DNA of 56,472 nt from Embleya sp040605455 (GTDB lineage Bacteria > Actinomycetota > Actinomycetes > Streptomycetales > Streptomycetaceae): NCBI RefSeq assembly GCF_040605455.1, contig NZ_JBEXCV010000047.1, positions 1 to 56,472 on the forward strand, in the 5' to 3' direction. Position 1 is the stretch's first letter. Each line of letters begins with the position of its first letter. The position numbers and the translations under genes are program-made. Below are positions 8,994-17,736 of the stretch, piece after piece. The notes beneath the pieces were generated by a model. That model searched no databases and had not been told where the DNA came from. It saw nothing but the letters and a program-made list of their open reading frames with translations.

Positions 8994-9012
8994 GTACTCC
9001 GGACCGGAGTAT
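8994..9012. promoter_or_regulatory. Palindromic operator 2, overlapping the PadR 5' end
   Basis: GTACTC (8994-8999) and GAGTAT (9007-9012) with a 7-base spacer, the same architecture as operator 1. The right arm overlaps a possible ATG at 9011, so bound protein here would directly block padR expression (autoregulation). This also favours the ATG at 9023 as the true start. Confidence 0.75.
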
Positions 9013-9022
9013 GTTTCAAGGC

Positions 9023-9652
9023 ATGCCGATACCCGACTCCCGCCCGCTGACCACGACTTCGTACGCGATCCTCACCCTCCTCGCCGTACAACCCTGGACC
9101 CCGTACGAACTGGCCCGCCAGCTCGACCGCAGCATGCAGTGGCTGTCGTCGCGATCCGCGAGCGTCGTGTACGAGGAGCCCAAACGCCTGGTCCAAGCCG
9201 GTTTCGCGACCGCCGAGCAGTCTTGGACCGGCCGCCGCGCCCGCACGCACTACGCCATCACCCCGGCCGGCCGCGACCGGCTCGCCGAATGGCTGGCCCG
9301 CCGCAACCCGGAACCCGACACCCGGGAGAGCGACCTGCTCCGCGTTGCCTGCGCCGATCAGGGCGAACTCGCGGATCTGCGTGGGACGTTGGCCGCGTTG
9401 CGCGCCGACGCCGAGGACCGCCGGGCCAAGGTCCTGGCCCGAGTGGACGAGTACCGCGAGGACGGCGGCCCCTTCCCCGACCGCCTCCCGGTGATCTCGC
9501 TGATCACCCGCCTCTTCCTCGAACAGGCGGAGGCGGCGGCCCGCTGGGCGGCCTGGGCCGAAACCGAGGTCGAGACTTGGCAGGGCGTCACCCCGACCAC
9601 CGGCGCCCGTCTCCCCGACCTCGCATTCGACCCGGATCGGCCGCTGCCGTAG
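9023..9652 (+). CDS. PadR-family transcriptional regulator
   Basis: A 209-aa regulator. The N-terminal winged helix-turn-helix spans about residues 8-85 (TTTSYAILTLLAVQPWTPYE, then ARQLDRSMQWL; wing with TGRRARTHYAITPAGRDRLAEWL). The longer C-terminal helical domain of the PadR-s2/Vir-like type follows, for dimerisation and ligand sensing. ATG 9023 (MPIPDSRP) is chosen; ATG 9011 is in frame but lies inside an operator arm. Divergent from the VOC gene, whose promoter it probably represses, with a small-molecule substrate of the VOC protein as a possible inducer. Confidence 0.9.
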   Translation: MPIPDSRPLTTTSYAILTLLAVQPWTPYELARQLDRSMQWLSSRSASVVYEEPKRLVQAGFATAEQSWTGRRARTHYAITPAGRDRLAEWLARRNPEPDTRESDLLRVACADQGELADLRGTLAALRADAEDRRAKVLARVDEYREDGGPFPDRLPVISLITRLFLEQAEAAARWAAWAETEVETWQGVTPTTGARLPDLAFDPDRPLP

Positions 9653-9920
9653 ATCTCCTGACGCTATGTCAGGAATTGCGGCCGGGGCGCGGCGCAGCGG
9701 ATGGCGTGGCGCCGCGAAGCCCGGTGCCGAGGGCCGGCCACCTCTTTTACGTGTCTCCGTAGACGAGCTGATAGCTCCGAATGGCCTGGCATCCTCGCCA
9801 CGACGCCGACGGAGCCCACCCACTGGCTCCGCAACGTCGTCCGCCGCACCCTGAGTGCACCCGACGGGACGGGCACCTGACAGGTCTGCCGCCGGGTGGC
9901 CCCGCCGCGCGCGAAACCGC
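9653..9920. other. Intergenic, no gene seen
   Basis: Short stretch after padR without recognisable coding sequence. Together with the IS5 scrap that follows and the region up to 10063 it separates padR from the methyltransferase relic. Confidence 0.35.
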
Positions 9921-9990
9921 GCGGACGAGGTGCCGATCGTGGAAGGAACGCTCGTGCCGATCCGCGATCGGCAGTTCGCACGGCGCTCGC
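9921..9990 (+). pseudogene. IS5-family transposase scrap
   Basis: The plus-strand frame reads ADEVPIVEGTLVPIRDRQFA. Streptomyces IS5-type transposases carry the text DTLxxVDGTLVPTRDHxIAxxSKNYR at the first catalytic aspartate, and the resemblance is clear although the Asp is replaced by Glu here. Only about 25 codons survive. A better-preserved scrap of the same segment lies on the minus strand near 29016-29190. Confidence 0.45.
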
Positions 9991-10063
9991 GTGTCCGGCC
10001 ATGGCAGGCGGAGCCGCTGTCCGGGTCGCCGACCGGCCGACCGTTGCGGGCTCGTGCCGGGCG

Positions 10064-10477
10064 TCAATACCGGCGCGCGGTGATCAGCCAGGCGCGGGAG
10101 TCGAACCAGACGCCGTCGCCGGTGTCGTGCGCATCGAGGGTCGCGCGCAATTGATCGAGTGCGCGCTCGGCGGACGCGGCGCCCAGGCCGGTGAGCAGGT
10201 TCCGAGCCATCCGCAACCGAAGTACGGCCGCACGCGCGCGGTCGGCGTCCGGGCCGTAGTAGACGCCCTCGCGTACGTCGACGACATCCACCGCGGTGAA
10301 GCCGGCCGCGGTCAAGATGCCGACTGCGAGGTCCGGATCGGCCAGTGCGAAGGCGGCGTCGACTCCACCGGCCGGCGTCGACACCTTGCGCCCGGGCGCG
10401 AGCGCCGCCCCGATCGCGGCGTCCCAGTTGGAGCCCGCGGCTCGATTGCGAAACGCGATGATTTCTGATCGATTCAT
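10064..10477 (-). pseudogene. C-terminal half of a class-I SAM methyltransferase
   Basis: About 137 codons corresponding to the second half of a UbiE/Methyltransf_25-type enzyme: FALADPDLAVGILTAAGFTA, then VDVVDVREGVYYGPDADRAR, ending DGVWFDSRAWLITARRY with a normal stop. The first half with the GxGxG SAM-binding motif is missing. Upstream of MNRSEIIAF the sequence becomes unrelated intergenic DNA. It is a 5'-truncated, presumably inactive gene. The ATG used is simply the first available; there is no good ribosome binding site. Confidence 0.65.
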
Positions 10478-10724
10478 CGCCCATCGCAATGATCCCCGCC
10501 GGCAGATCCTCGCCGCTGGTGCCGGTGCCGGTGGTGTTGCGCTGTGAGCGGTGCGGATCGTGACGTAATCGATCGGCAATGTCCCACTGTGGCTGATCGC
10601 CGGCTTCGGAATCGAATCAGCAAGATTGCTATAGTCTCCGGCACTCGTCACCCATTCGGGTGGTCTCGGCCGGGTTTGGCACTCGGTGAAGTCCGACGTC
10701 CGACAGCGGAAGGGGCGCACCACA

Positions 10725-11798
10725 ATGGCCCGGCACAGATGGCCCGAAGATAGCCAACCGCCTCGCGCCACCCGCCCGTGGCGGCAGCGTGGGCGGCATC
10801 GCCAACCATCGAGTGTGGCCGTTGCCCCGATCCTCGCGGCGGTCGCCGTCCTCGGCGTCGTCGCCGGCACCACCGCGCTTGGCCGAGCCGACGGGAGCGG
10901 TGACCAGCACGTGGCCGAGGCCAAGCGGGTGCCCTCGCCGCCGACCGTCGCTGATTCGCCCCCGTCCCCGCCGACCGCCGGCTCGGATGCACCCCCGTCC
11001 CCGCCGACCGCCGGCTCCGATGCACCCCCGTCCCCGCCGACCGCCGGCTCGGATGCACCCCCGTCCCCGCCGACGACCGACGCAGAGTCGACTTTCCCGT
11101 CGTCGCCGATCACCGAGGCGGGCGGTCGGCCCCCCGCGAGCGTGCAATCGCCCGCTGTTCCCACCACTGTCGACGACCGGTGGGGCGGGCAGTCTCCCTC
11201 GACCCTTGTCCGTGACAGGCCGTGGTCGCCACCCCCGACGCGTGCCATCGCCGGTGCGGGATCGACGCCGTCTGCGGCCCCTGCCACCAAGGCGATACCC
11301 ACGCGGCCCACCGACTCGACGACGCCGCCACCTGCGCCGTCGACACGCCCGCCGCAGCCGCCCCCTTCCGTCTCCACATCCGCGCCCGCAACCGGTTCGA
11401 AGCCATCCACGAACGACGACTCCGCAGCGTTGGAGGAGCGCGTGCTGACCCTTGTCAACGTGGAACGGGGCAAAGCCGGCTGCGCCCCCGTGCGCAACGA
11501 CGGCCCGCTTCGTAAACTCGCCGCAGCGCACAGCAAGGACATGGCGGAACGCGGCTACTTCGCGCATGACACCCCGGACGGCAAGAGTCCGTGGGACCGG
11601 GCGGCGGCGGCCGGGGTCACGAACCTCGCCGCGGAGAACATAGCCCGCGGGCAGGCGACCCCCGAGGCCGTGATGCAATCCTGGATGAACAGTTCGGGGC
11701 ACCGTGCGAACATCGTCGACTGCGGTGCCACCTCGCTCGGCGTCGGCGTGTACATCGGTTCCGGTGGCCCATGGTGGACGCAGGACTTCGGACGGTGA
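10725..11798 (+). CDS. Secreted or membrane-anchored CAP-domain (SCP/PR-1) protein
   Basis: A 357-aa extracytoplasmic protein. A basic N-terminus (about residues 1-30) is followed by one hydrophobic segment (about 31-52, SVAVAPILAAVAVLGVVAG). Next comes a long Pro/Ser/Thr-rich linker (about 60-230) with tandem PPSPPTAGSDA repeats. A C-terminal CAP domain (about 238-357) carries LVNVERGKAGCAPV, LAAAHSKDMAERGYFAHDTP, the family's H-S-x-D/E-M pattern and SSGHRANIVDCGATSLGVGV. CAP domains of this bacterial (YkwD-like) type are exported and of uncertain function. The ATG at 10725 is preferred over 10686 because GGAAGGGG (10708-10715) is ideally spaced. The linker probably spans the cell wall. Confidence 0.88.
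   Translation: MARHRWPEDSQPPRATRPWRQRGRHRQPSSVAVAPILAAVAVLGVVAGTTALGRADGSGDQHVAEAKRVPSPPTVADSPPSPPTAGSDAPPSPPTAGSDAPPSPPTAGSDAPPSPPTTDAESTFPSSPITEAGGRPPASVQSPAVPTTVDDRWGGQSPSTLVRDRPWSPPPTRAIAGAGSTPSAAPATKAIPTRPTDSTTPPPAPSTRPPQPPPSVSTSAPATGSKPSTNDDSAALEERVLTLVNVERGKAGCAPVRNDGPLRKLAAAHSKDMAERGYFAHDTPDGKSPWDRAAAAGVTNLAAENIARGQATPEAVMQSWMNSSGHRANIVDCGATSLGVGVYIGSGGPWWTQDFGR
10959..11073 (+). repeat. 33-bp in-frame tandem repeat in the CAP-protein linker
   Basis: Three complete 33-base units (10959-10991, 10992-11024, 11025-11057) and a partial fourth encode PPSPPTAGSDA. Units differ by only one or two bases, so the array is recent and likely to vary in copy number without breaking the frame. Confidence 0.9.
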
Positions 11799-12505
11799 TC
11801 GGCAGGCACCGCGACCGCCGAGTCCGGTTGCGGTGCCGCGGGCGTTTCGGCTTCGCGGGGACTCCGTTCGGACAAACCGCGGCCGCTCCCGAGGCATGAC
11901 GAAGGTGGCCCTGGCCCCCGCGAGGGGAGGCGGCGGGAGTCGTCGTGAGTACTTCGAACCACCCCGTAGGCCCGGCCTGACGGCCCCGTGCGGCCCGAAC
12001 TCGGCTGTGTCGCCCGTTGTTTCGTGGGGCGTCGATCGCGGGCCCGCACCACGGTGCCCGCTCCGGAACCGACATCGGTTCCCGCGCCGGTCCCGCCGGC
12101 GAGGATCTGCCGGGGATGTACTGGCTCACGCACGGCGAACTCCACCAGGTCGCGGCCAGTTCCGCTCCGACCCTGGGCGAGCCCGGGCGGCGGGCGTTGG
12201 AGCCTTTCGACGCGGACCTGGCCCACGACGATCTCCACGACACGACCGGGGAGGCGCGCGGAGCCGTGCAGGGCCTGGTTGTCGTGGTGGAGCTCGCCGA
12301 TGACGGTGGCGGCCGCGCCCACCTTGGCCGGCACATCCGTGCGCCGGCGGCGTTCGAGTACATGTACCCATCGCCGAGGCGCCGGTCGAGCAGGAGGTTC
12401 CTGTGACGTCCGCAACACGATCCCGGCAACCCTCCGACACCGACAGAACACCCCTGTCATGCCTGGATAAATGCTCGCGAATAGTCGCATTTCGGGCCGA
12501 GTAGC
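11799..12505. other. Gene-poor stretch with one possible coding relic
   Basis: No supportable complete gene. On the minus strand about 12090-12350 a frame has nearly all G/C third positions and reads KVGAAATVIGELHHDNQALH, then GSARLPGRVVEIVVGQVRVE. I do not recognise it and cannot find a good start or stop. It may be a decayed gene fragment. Confidence 0.35.
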
Positions 12506-12533
12506 GGGCCCGTGCCGCGTGTGGCACGGGCCC
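12506..12533. terminator. Strong hairpin, probable (bidirectional) terminator
   Basis: GGGCCCGTGCC (12506-12516) and GGCACGGGCCC (12523-12533) form an 11-bp perfect stem with a 6-base loop, followed on the plus strand by TTTCGTG. It lies 20 bases beyond the stop of the minus-strand lipase-like gene and most likely ends its transcription. Confidence 0.75.
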
Positions 12534-12554
12534 TTTCGTGTGTTGCGGTACGGG

Positions 12555-13781
12555 TCAGTCGGGCAGGCGGTCGAGAAGCCAGGTGCACAGCTCTTGGGTG
12601 ACCTGGGTGTGGCGTTCGTTGTGTGACGCGCAGACGAATTCGTCGACTTCGGCCTGTTCGGGGTCGAGTGCGTCGATGTTCGTGTACAGGTCGTCGTGGG
12701 TGTCGAGGCCGCGGGCGGCGATGGCGCTGACGGCGGGGACGAAGCAGTGCTCTGCGATGGGGTTGGCGACGCCGAGGCCGAGGACCTTGTTCAGCGCGTC
12801 GGCGAGGATTTCGAAGCTCTCCAGGGTGCCGCCGGGGGCGCCGTCGATGTCGGGGAGGCCTTCGACGCGGGCCTCGTTCTTCTGCGGGGTGACCACGCGC
12901 AGCGTGGCGGAGAGGGTGTCGGCGCCGGTGGGCGTGGTGCGCAGGTCGGTTCCGATGATGCCCAGACCCTTGCCCTTGACGGCGGTGGTGCCGGGCTTGA
13001 TGCCGTTGCCGCTGCCGGTGGCCACACCGTTGGCCAGGGCCAGCTTCAGCGGGATCTGCGGCCAGGTGCCGACACGTTCGAGTTCGTCGAGGAATTGGGT
13101 GCGCAGGGGGCTGACGGAAGGCTTGTCCGACCAGTTCTCGATGTGGCGCCACAGGAGCTGACGCGCGGCGGGGCTGTTCATCTGGTCGGAGAAGCGGGGG
13201 TCGAGTTTGCGGATGTAGTGGGCGAACGCCTGGAGGGAGAGCGGGATGTGGGCGCCGTTGTGCGGGCTGTCGTAGGAGAAGTACACGGCGGTCCGGTGGT
13301 CCATGCGCTGGTACTCCATGCTGGCGAGCGCGTAGCGCGTGACCAGGCCGCCCATGCTGAAGCCGCCGACCGTCAGCCGGCTGTCGCCCATCTGCTCGGC
13401 GATGGTCCGCATGATCGCCGCGATGGCCGCTTCGGCGTTGTCGAGGATCGAGGCGCTGCGCTCCGCGAAACCGAGCAGGATCACGTCACGGCCCCGACGG
13501 CGCAGTTCGGTGATCAGCGGGTAGCCGCCGTTCTCCAATCCGGCCCAGAGGAATTCGAGCGTGCTGGGTCCGGTGTTGAAGCCGTCGGCCATGAGCACCG
13601 GCCGCACGATGCCCTGGTTGCCCTCGCCGTGATACACCCAGGCAATCCCGCCGGGCAGTTCCCACGTCTCGTCCGGCTGCGGAGGCGCCTGCGCGGGGAG
13701 TTCGCGCGGGCCTGCGGCGAGCACGATCGGCGGCGCCGCCTTCAGGGCATCGGAGGCGTCGCGTTCGGTGGGTTCGGACAT
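12555..13781 (-). CDS. Lipase-like alpha/beta hydrolase
   Basis: A 408-aa protein without a signal peptide. The nucleophile elbow is in LTVGGFSMGGLVTRYALASM (G-F-S-M-G, about residue 147). It follows a Rossmann-like strand and the GRDVILLGFAERSASI segment. Downstream YFSYDSPHNGAHIPLSLQ resembles the lid/'SPH-GA' text of PGAP1/triacylglycerol-lipase-like hydrolases. The C-terminal FVCASHNERHTQVT may hold the catalytic His. The ATG at 13781 has AGGGGAA upstream. The residues fit an esterase or lipase; the substrate is unknown, and the lack of a signal peptide suggests a cytoplasmic role or an unconventional exit. Confidence 0.75.
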   Translation of the reverse strand: MSEPTERDASDALKAAPPIVLAAGPRELPAQAPPQPDETWELPGGIAWVYHGEGNQGIVRPVLMADGFNTGPSTLEFLWAGLENGGYPLITELRRRGRDVILLGFAERSASILDNAEAAIAAIMRTIAEQMGDSRLTVGGFSMGGLVTRYALASMEYQRMDHRTAVYFSYDSPHNGAHIPLSLQAFAHYIRKLDPRFSDQMNSPAARQLLWRHIENWSDKPSVSPLRTQFLDELERVGTWPQIPLKLALANGVATGSGNGIKPGTTAVKGKGLGIIGTDLRTTPTGADTLSATLRVVTPQKNEARVEGLPDIDGAPGGTLESFEILADALNKVLGLGVANPIAEHCFVPAVSAIAARGLDTHDDLYTNIDALDPEQAEVDEFVCASHNERHTQVTQELCTWLLDRLPD

Positions 13782-14372
13782 GCGTGTTCCCCTGACTGGA
13801 CGGGAATTCGGGACGGCCCGGCACCGAGGGCACGGGCCCGAACCCATTTGGCCAAACGACCGGTACGGTGTCGAGGTCCGACGACGAACGCCACTCGCAC
13901 GGGTGACGGCCGAGTGGCCCTCGATCGACGTGCGCACCTCGGTCCGGGTTCCGGCCGACACTCCGGCTGACACCGTATGCCGCAGGGCCGGCGGTGGTAC
14001 CGGCCGCCCGTGACGATCACGGTCCCGGCCGAGCCGATATCGGCCGCCCCGGTCGAATCCCTGCCGCGCGCCGGGGTGTTCGAGCCGGCTCCGTTCCTGG
14101 GGTGGCGCGCTCGGCCGCGGCCCGGCATGGGTCCTGTCCCGCCGGGGGACCGCCTTGTCGGACGCGTTCGCGGACATCGCCGAGGCCGCCGACCGGGACC
14201 TGCCGGACATGGACGGCTCCTGGACGGCGAGGGTCCCCGGCCGTGGGCAGCTCCGTTGGCTACCCCCGGGCGGACCGTTCACCTCGGCGCGGACCGGGGT
14301 TCGGGGCGCTCCACGCCGACGAGCTTCGATCGCGCCCGGGAACACCACCACGGAGGTGCCCGGCATGTTCGA
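13782..14372. other. Intergenic, no gene seen
   Basis: About 590 bases upstream of the lipase-like gene. A plus-strand frame near 14155 (SDAFADIAEAADRDLPDMDG) has coding-like composition but ends in nonsense and has no recognisable family. Presumably it contains the lipase promoter and the end of the propeller gene's transcript. Confidence 0.4.
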
Positions 14373-16019
14373 TCACGGAGCCGGATCCACGGCATGCAGG
14401 ACCGCTCGGTCCCCGTCCCCGGTAAGCAGGATCGCGCGGCCGGCGCTGACGCCCCAGGGGATGGCGGCGTGGTCCGGCACCGCTACGACGCCGGACATCG
14501 TCAACGCGACGGGGTGGCCGTCGCGCGTGCCGTACGCTCGGCCGCCGGCGACGGAGCGGGCGACGAAGCCCGGGGTGACCGACGCGCGCCCCTCGGCGAG
14601 ATCGACGACGACGGGTCCCAATGCCGCGAGGGGATTGCCGTCAGGGTGGATCCAGGCGCTCGACAGGGACCCGGTGGGAGCGTCGGCGCCGGCGAGCACC
14701 CGGCCGGAGGAGGAATCGTGCACGGCGAGTGTTTCGCTGCCGTCCCCGGGGCCGGACCACACGACGGCGACCGTCCCGTGCCCGCCGCCGGCCATGCGCA
14801 GTATGCGCGCGCCGGGGCGCGGCGGCAGCGGAGCCACCACGCGTGTCCTCCCGTCGAAGCCGAGCAGCTCCCAGGGGCCGACGGCGCGCCCCGCGAGGAC
14901 GTGCGCCGCGTCGGCGGCCATCGCTACGGTTCCGGGAGAGAGCCGAACCGGAACGAGGGCATCGCCGCGCAGCACGGCGGCCGATCCGTCGGGCCCGGTC
15001 ACCAGAGGGAGGGCGCCGGCGTAGCTGACGTGGGCGCCGGGCGCGAGCTCGACGGTGGTGGGCGGACGCGAGGGTTGGGGAGCGTGGTGTGGGGACCACA
15101 CCACGAGCCGGCCCTCGGTCTCGGCGACGAGCACCGGCGCGGCCGGGTCGCCGGTCGCGTGCAGCGCGGCGTTGCCCGCCGGCAGCGGCTCGCCGACCCA
15201 ATCGATGTGCCCATCGTGCGGATCGAGGATGGCGACACGACGGTCCGGCGTGAGTACGGCCAGGACACCCCCGAGGGCTGCCACGCTCGGCCGGCCGGCT
15301 CCGGGTGGCGCGATCGACCGCGACCAGGCGGACGTCTGCCGCCAGCCGGTCGGAGCGGTGATCGCGGCGGGCTCTGCACGCGAGGTCGCGCTCGGTCGGG
15401 ACCCTGTGGATTCGTCGTCCGGCCATACGAGGACCGCGACGACCGTGACCGCCGTGGCGACCGCGAGGCCGATAGCGGCCGGCGCGACGCGGAGACCGGA
15501 GCGGGACGCGCGCCGCCGCGCGCGACCGGGTCGTGCGGGCGTGGTCGAAGACGGCTGTTCGGCCGGCGGGGCGGCTTCGGGCACGTTCGGCGGCTCGTGC
15601 GGGTCGTGCTCGGAGGCGGCCTGCCCGTGCGGGTCGTCCCCTTCGGTGTCGACCCACCACTCGCCGAAGTCGCCGTCGTGGTCGTCGGTCGGTGCCGCAC
15701 CCCCTTCGCACGACGGGGCGTGTGTCTCGTCGCCGGGGATGTCCACGTCGGGATCCGGATGGGGCTCGGCCAGGAACGTGAGCGTCCCGTCCGGGTCGAC
15801 GAGCAGGGGATAGCGCGTGCCGTCCGGGTCGACGTCGATCGCACGCACGGGCCGGTCAAGGAGGGACGCCGTGAAGCGGACCTCGTCGATGGCGGCATGC
15901 CGGGCTTCCGCTCCCTCGGGAACGTAGACGGGCGTGCCGTCCACGGTCGCAGTCCCGTCTTCGGGGTACTCGATGACGAACAGGGGCGTGGCCGGGACGG
16001 CGGAGGCGTGGTTGGTCAA
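14373..16019 (-). CDS. Membrane-anchored beta-propeller (WD40/PQQ-like) protein
   Basis: A 548-aa protein with three parts. A cytoplasmic N-terminal domain (about residues 1-90) contains VIEYPEDGTATVDGTPVYVP and LLDRPVRAIDVDPDGTRYPL. An acidic/Pro-rich linker with a basic patch (RPGRARRRASRSG) follows. One transmembrane helix lies at about 180-200 (APAAIGLAVATAVTVVAVLVW), and an extracellular C-terminal region of repeated beta-rich blades (RVAILDPHDGHIDWVGEPL, LVAETEGRLVVWS, ARILRMAGGGHGTVAVVWSG) completes it. The start is TTG with GGGAGA six bases upstream; no ATG or GTG fits as well. I recall similar proteins in streptomycetes near type-VII-secretion-like loci, but no such genes are visible here. 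The role is unknown, possibly binding or sensing at the cell surface. Confidence 0.75.
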   Translation of the reverse strand: MTNHASAVPATPLFVIEYPEDGTATVDGTPVYVPEGAEARHAAIDEVRFTASLLDRPVRAIDVDPDGTRYPLLVDPDGTLTFLAEPHPDPDVDIPGDETHAPSCEGGAAPTDDHDGDFGEWWVDTEGDDPHGQAASEHDPHEPPNVPEAAPPAEQPSSTTPARPGRARRRASRSGLRVAPAAIGLAVATAVTVVAVLVWPDDESTGSRPSATSRAEPAAITAPTGWRQTSAWSRSIAPPGAGRPSVAALGGVLAVLTPDRRVAILDPHDGHIDWVGEPLPAGNAALHATGDPAAPVLVAETEGRLVVWSPHHAPQPSRPPTTVELAPGAHVSYAGALPLVTGPDGSAAVLRGDALVPVRLSPGTVAMAADAAHVLAGRAVGPWELLGFDGRTRVVAPLPPRPGARILRMAGGGHGTVAVVWSGPGDGSETLAVHDSSSGRVLAGADAPTGSLSSAWIHPDGNPLAALGPVVVDLAEGRASVTPGFVARSVAGGRAYGTRDGHPVALTMSGVVAVPDHAAIPWGVSAGRAILLTGDGDRAVLHAVDPAP

Positions 16020-16671
16020 CGGTTCTCCCGGGCTCTCGGACGGTTCGGGTGGGCGCGGACGTCGTCAGCGAGAGGTCGCCGGCGCGCAGGTGGCCGGACC
16101 GGTGTGTGGCCCCGGGCGAAGCCCGGCGCTCGTTGCCCTGCCAAGGGACCGCGCGGCCCCCGTGGCCGCAGTATGCGGGCGGGGCCGTCGGGCGGGGCGT
16201 CGACTGCGGCCCGGTGACGGGTATTCCGGTCGAACGCGTCCGAGACCGTCCCACACGTCGACGTCCCCCGCCCGACGGCTCGGGGCAAGACGAAGCCCGA
16301 CCCGGCGACAAGATGACCCCTCGGCCATGGTCGGCTCCTCGTTGTCGTCGATCGGGTGATTCCGGCACCCGGCTTCCGTACCGTCACGTGGGCGCGCCCC
16401 GGTCGCGGTATCGGTTCAACGAGCGACCCACGCCCCGGCAACGGATCAGTCGCCGGATTGCGGCGGTGGCGACCCCGGAAGACCTGCCCGGTCGGGTCGA
16501 GGAAGCCGACGTGACCTGTGCCGAAAGACGTCCGAACCCGTGGGCCGAATCCGTGAACCACCCACCGTGATTCGTGACTCGCGCCGCGAGGCCACCACAG
16601 CACCGGAGTAACTCCCCGAGCATGCACGCGTTACCCCCTACGGGACAGACCTCGTGCCTACGGAGGAACGC
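16020..16671. other. Intergenic, no gene seen
   Basis: About 650 bases between divergent genes (propeller on minus, lipoprotein on plus). All frames are low-complexity Arg/Pro/Gly text without family signatures. Promoters for both neighbours should lie here. Confidence 0.4.
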
Positions 16672-17151
16672 GTGCATATCACTCGACCGGCCGCCGCAGC
16701 GGCTCTCCTGCTCCTACTCGTGGCCGCCTGCGACACCGCGCCGTCCACCACCCCTACCCGAGCCCTCGATCCCGCCCTGGCCGCGAACAGCGTGCCTCTT
16801 CCCGACGCCGGCACGCCCGGGATCTCGCCGTCCACGACGAATCCCCTCGGCTCCACCGGCGCCGCGACACCCGCGACCTCGGCGGAGATGGCACCTCCCG
16901 ACCAGCGAGAGGGCTCGCGCGCCGACACCCGATCGACCGGATCCTCCCCGTCGTCCCGTGGATCCGGCGCGTCGGACCGCGCCGACCATTCCTCCGGGTC
17001 CGAGACATCACCCCGACGCGGTCAACCCGACCGCACCACGTCCAGGGCGGGCGCCGTCGACCCCTGGGCCGCCTGTGGCTTCGGCGTTCGGTTCAGCGGC
17101 CGGACAGACGATGCCCCCGAAGCCCGCATCTGCCGTTCCGCCCACGGCTGA
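16672..17151 (+). CDS. Putative lipoprotein with Ser/Thr/Pro-rich tail
   Basis: A 159-aa predicted lipoprotein. The signal sequence is VHITRPAAAAALLLLLVAAC, where LVAAC is a good lipobox with the lipidated Cys at residue 20. The rest is a disordered Ser/Thr/Pro/Gly-rich chain with two further cysteines near the end (AACGFGVRF and ARICRSAHG). The GTG at 16672 is chosen because GGAGG (16662-16666) is five bases upstream; the next in-frame GTG (16654) would place the Shine-Dalgarno inside the gene. No catalytic domain is recognised. The paired C-terminal cysteines may hold a small folded tip. Confidence 0.65.
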   Translation: MHITRPAAAAALLLLLVAACDTAPSTTPTRALDPALAANSVPLPDAGTPGISPSTTNPLGSTGAATPATSAEMAPPDQREGSRADTRSTGSSPSSRGSGASDRADHSSGSETSPRRGQPDRTTSRAGAVDPWAACGFGVRFSGRTDDAPEARICRSAHG

Positions 17152-17736
17152 CACGCACCGGACGGTGTCCGGTCGCTCATACGGGCGTTCGGTTCGAAGA
17201 CGACTCTTCGAAGCCGTGATTCCGTGCGTCCGGCCAACTGTGATGCCCTGTCGGCTCGTGTGACCTGGCGTTGGTTCGTGGGGGGTGGGGTGTGTGGGTT
17301 GGGGCGCCGCAGGTGTGGTGCGTTCAACGCCAGTTCGAGCCCGACGCCCTCCAAGAGCGGTATCGGGCCGAACAGATGGCAACCACCCACCGAGATCGCC
17401 GACTTGTCCGAGGGACTCCGACAGGCACACCGCGCCCGCGAGGAAGCCGAACCACACCTGGCACGAGACGGCGCCAAAGTTGTGGCCGATCCACAACGCC
17501 CATGTCGCGGTCGGTCGTGACGACTTCGGAGGCAGCATCACGCCGCTGACGGCGTACACGACCGTCGAGGCCCGGTCGAACCAGGCCTACCCCGAGCGGT
17601 TCGCGGACCCACGCGCCCGACCGACGCGGAGTTCGCCTCGATGTACGTCGTCGCCCCGCTGACGGCCGTGCCGCCGGTTCCGTCGAAGGCCGGTGCGAAT
17701 CACCGTGTGGCGTTCGCACCGGCCCTCGGAGACCGG
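17152..17736. other. Gene-poor stretch with possible relics
   Basis: No complete gene. Plus-strand text such as LSEGLRQAHRAREEAEPHLA (about 17405-17460) and AYTTVEARSNQAYPERFADP (about 17548-17610), followed by a frame change to PTDAEFASMYVV, has a coding look. It cannot be joined into one gene. It is probably decayed DNA downstream of the unknown minus-strand gene. Confidence 0.35.

Noticed and set aside
10959..11073. Possible CRISPR array
   Set aside because: The 33-base units are directly adjacent without spacers and encode an in-frame peptide repeat; no cas genes are present in the window.
10064..11542. 492-codon open frame opposite the CAP-domain gene
   Set aside because: It is open only because the GC-rich coding strand opposite rarely gives stops; the text is Gly/Asp/Ala low complexity except for the methyltransferase end, which is reported separately as a truncated gene.
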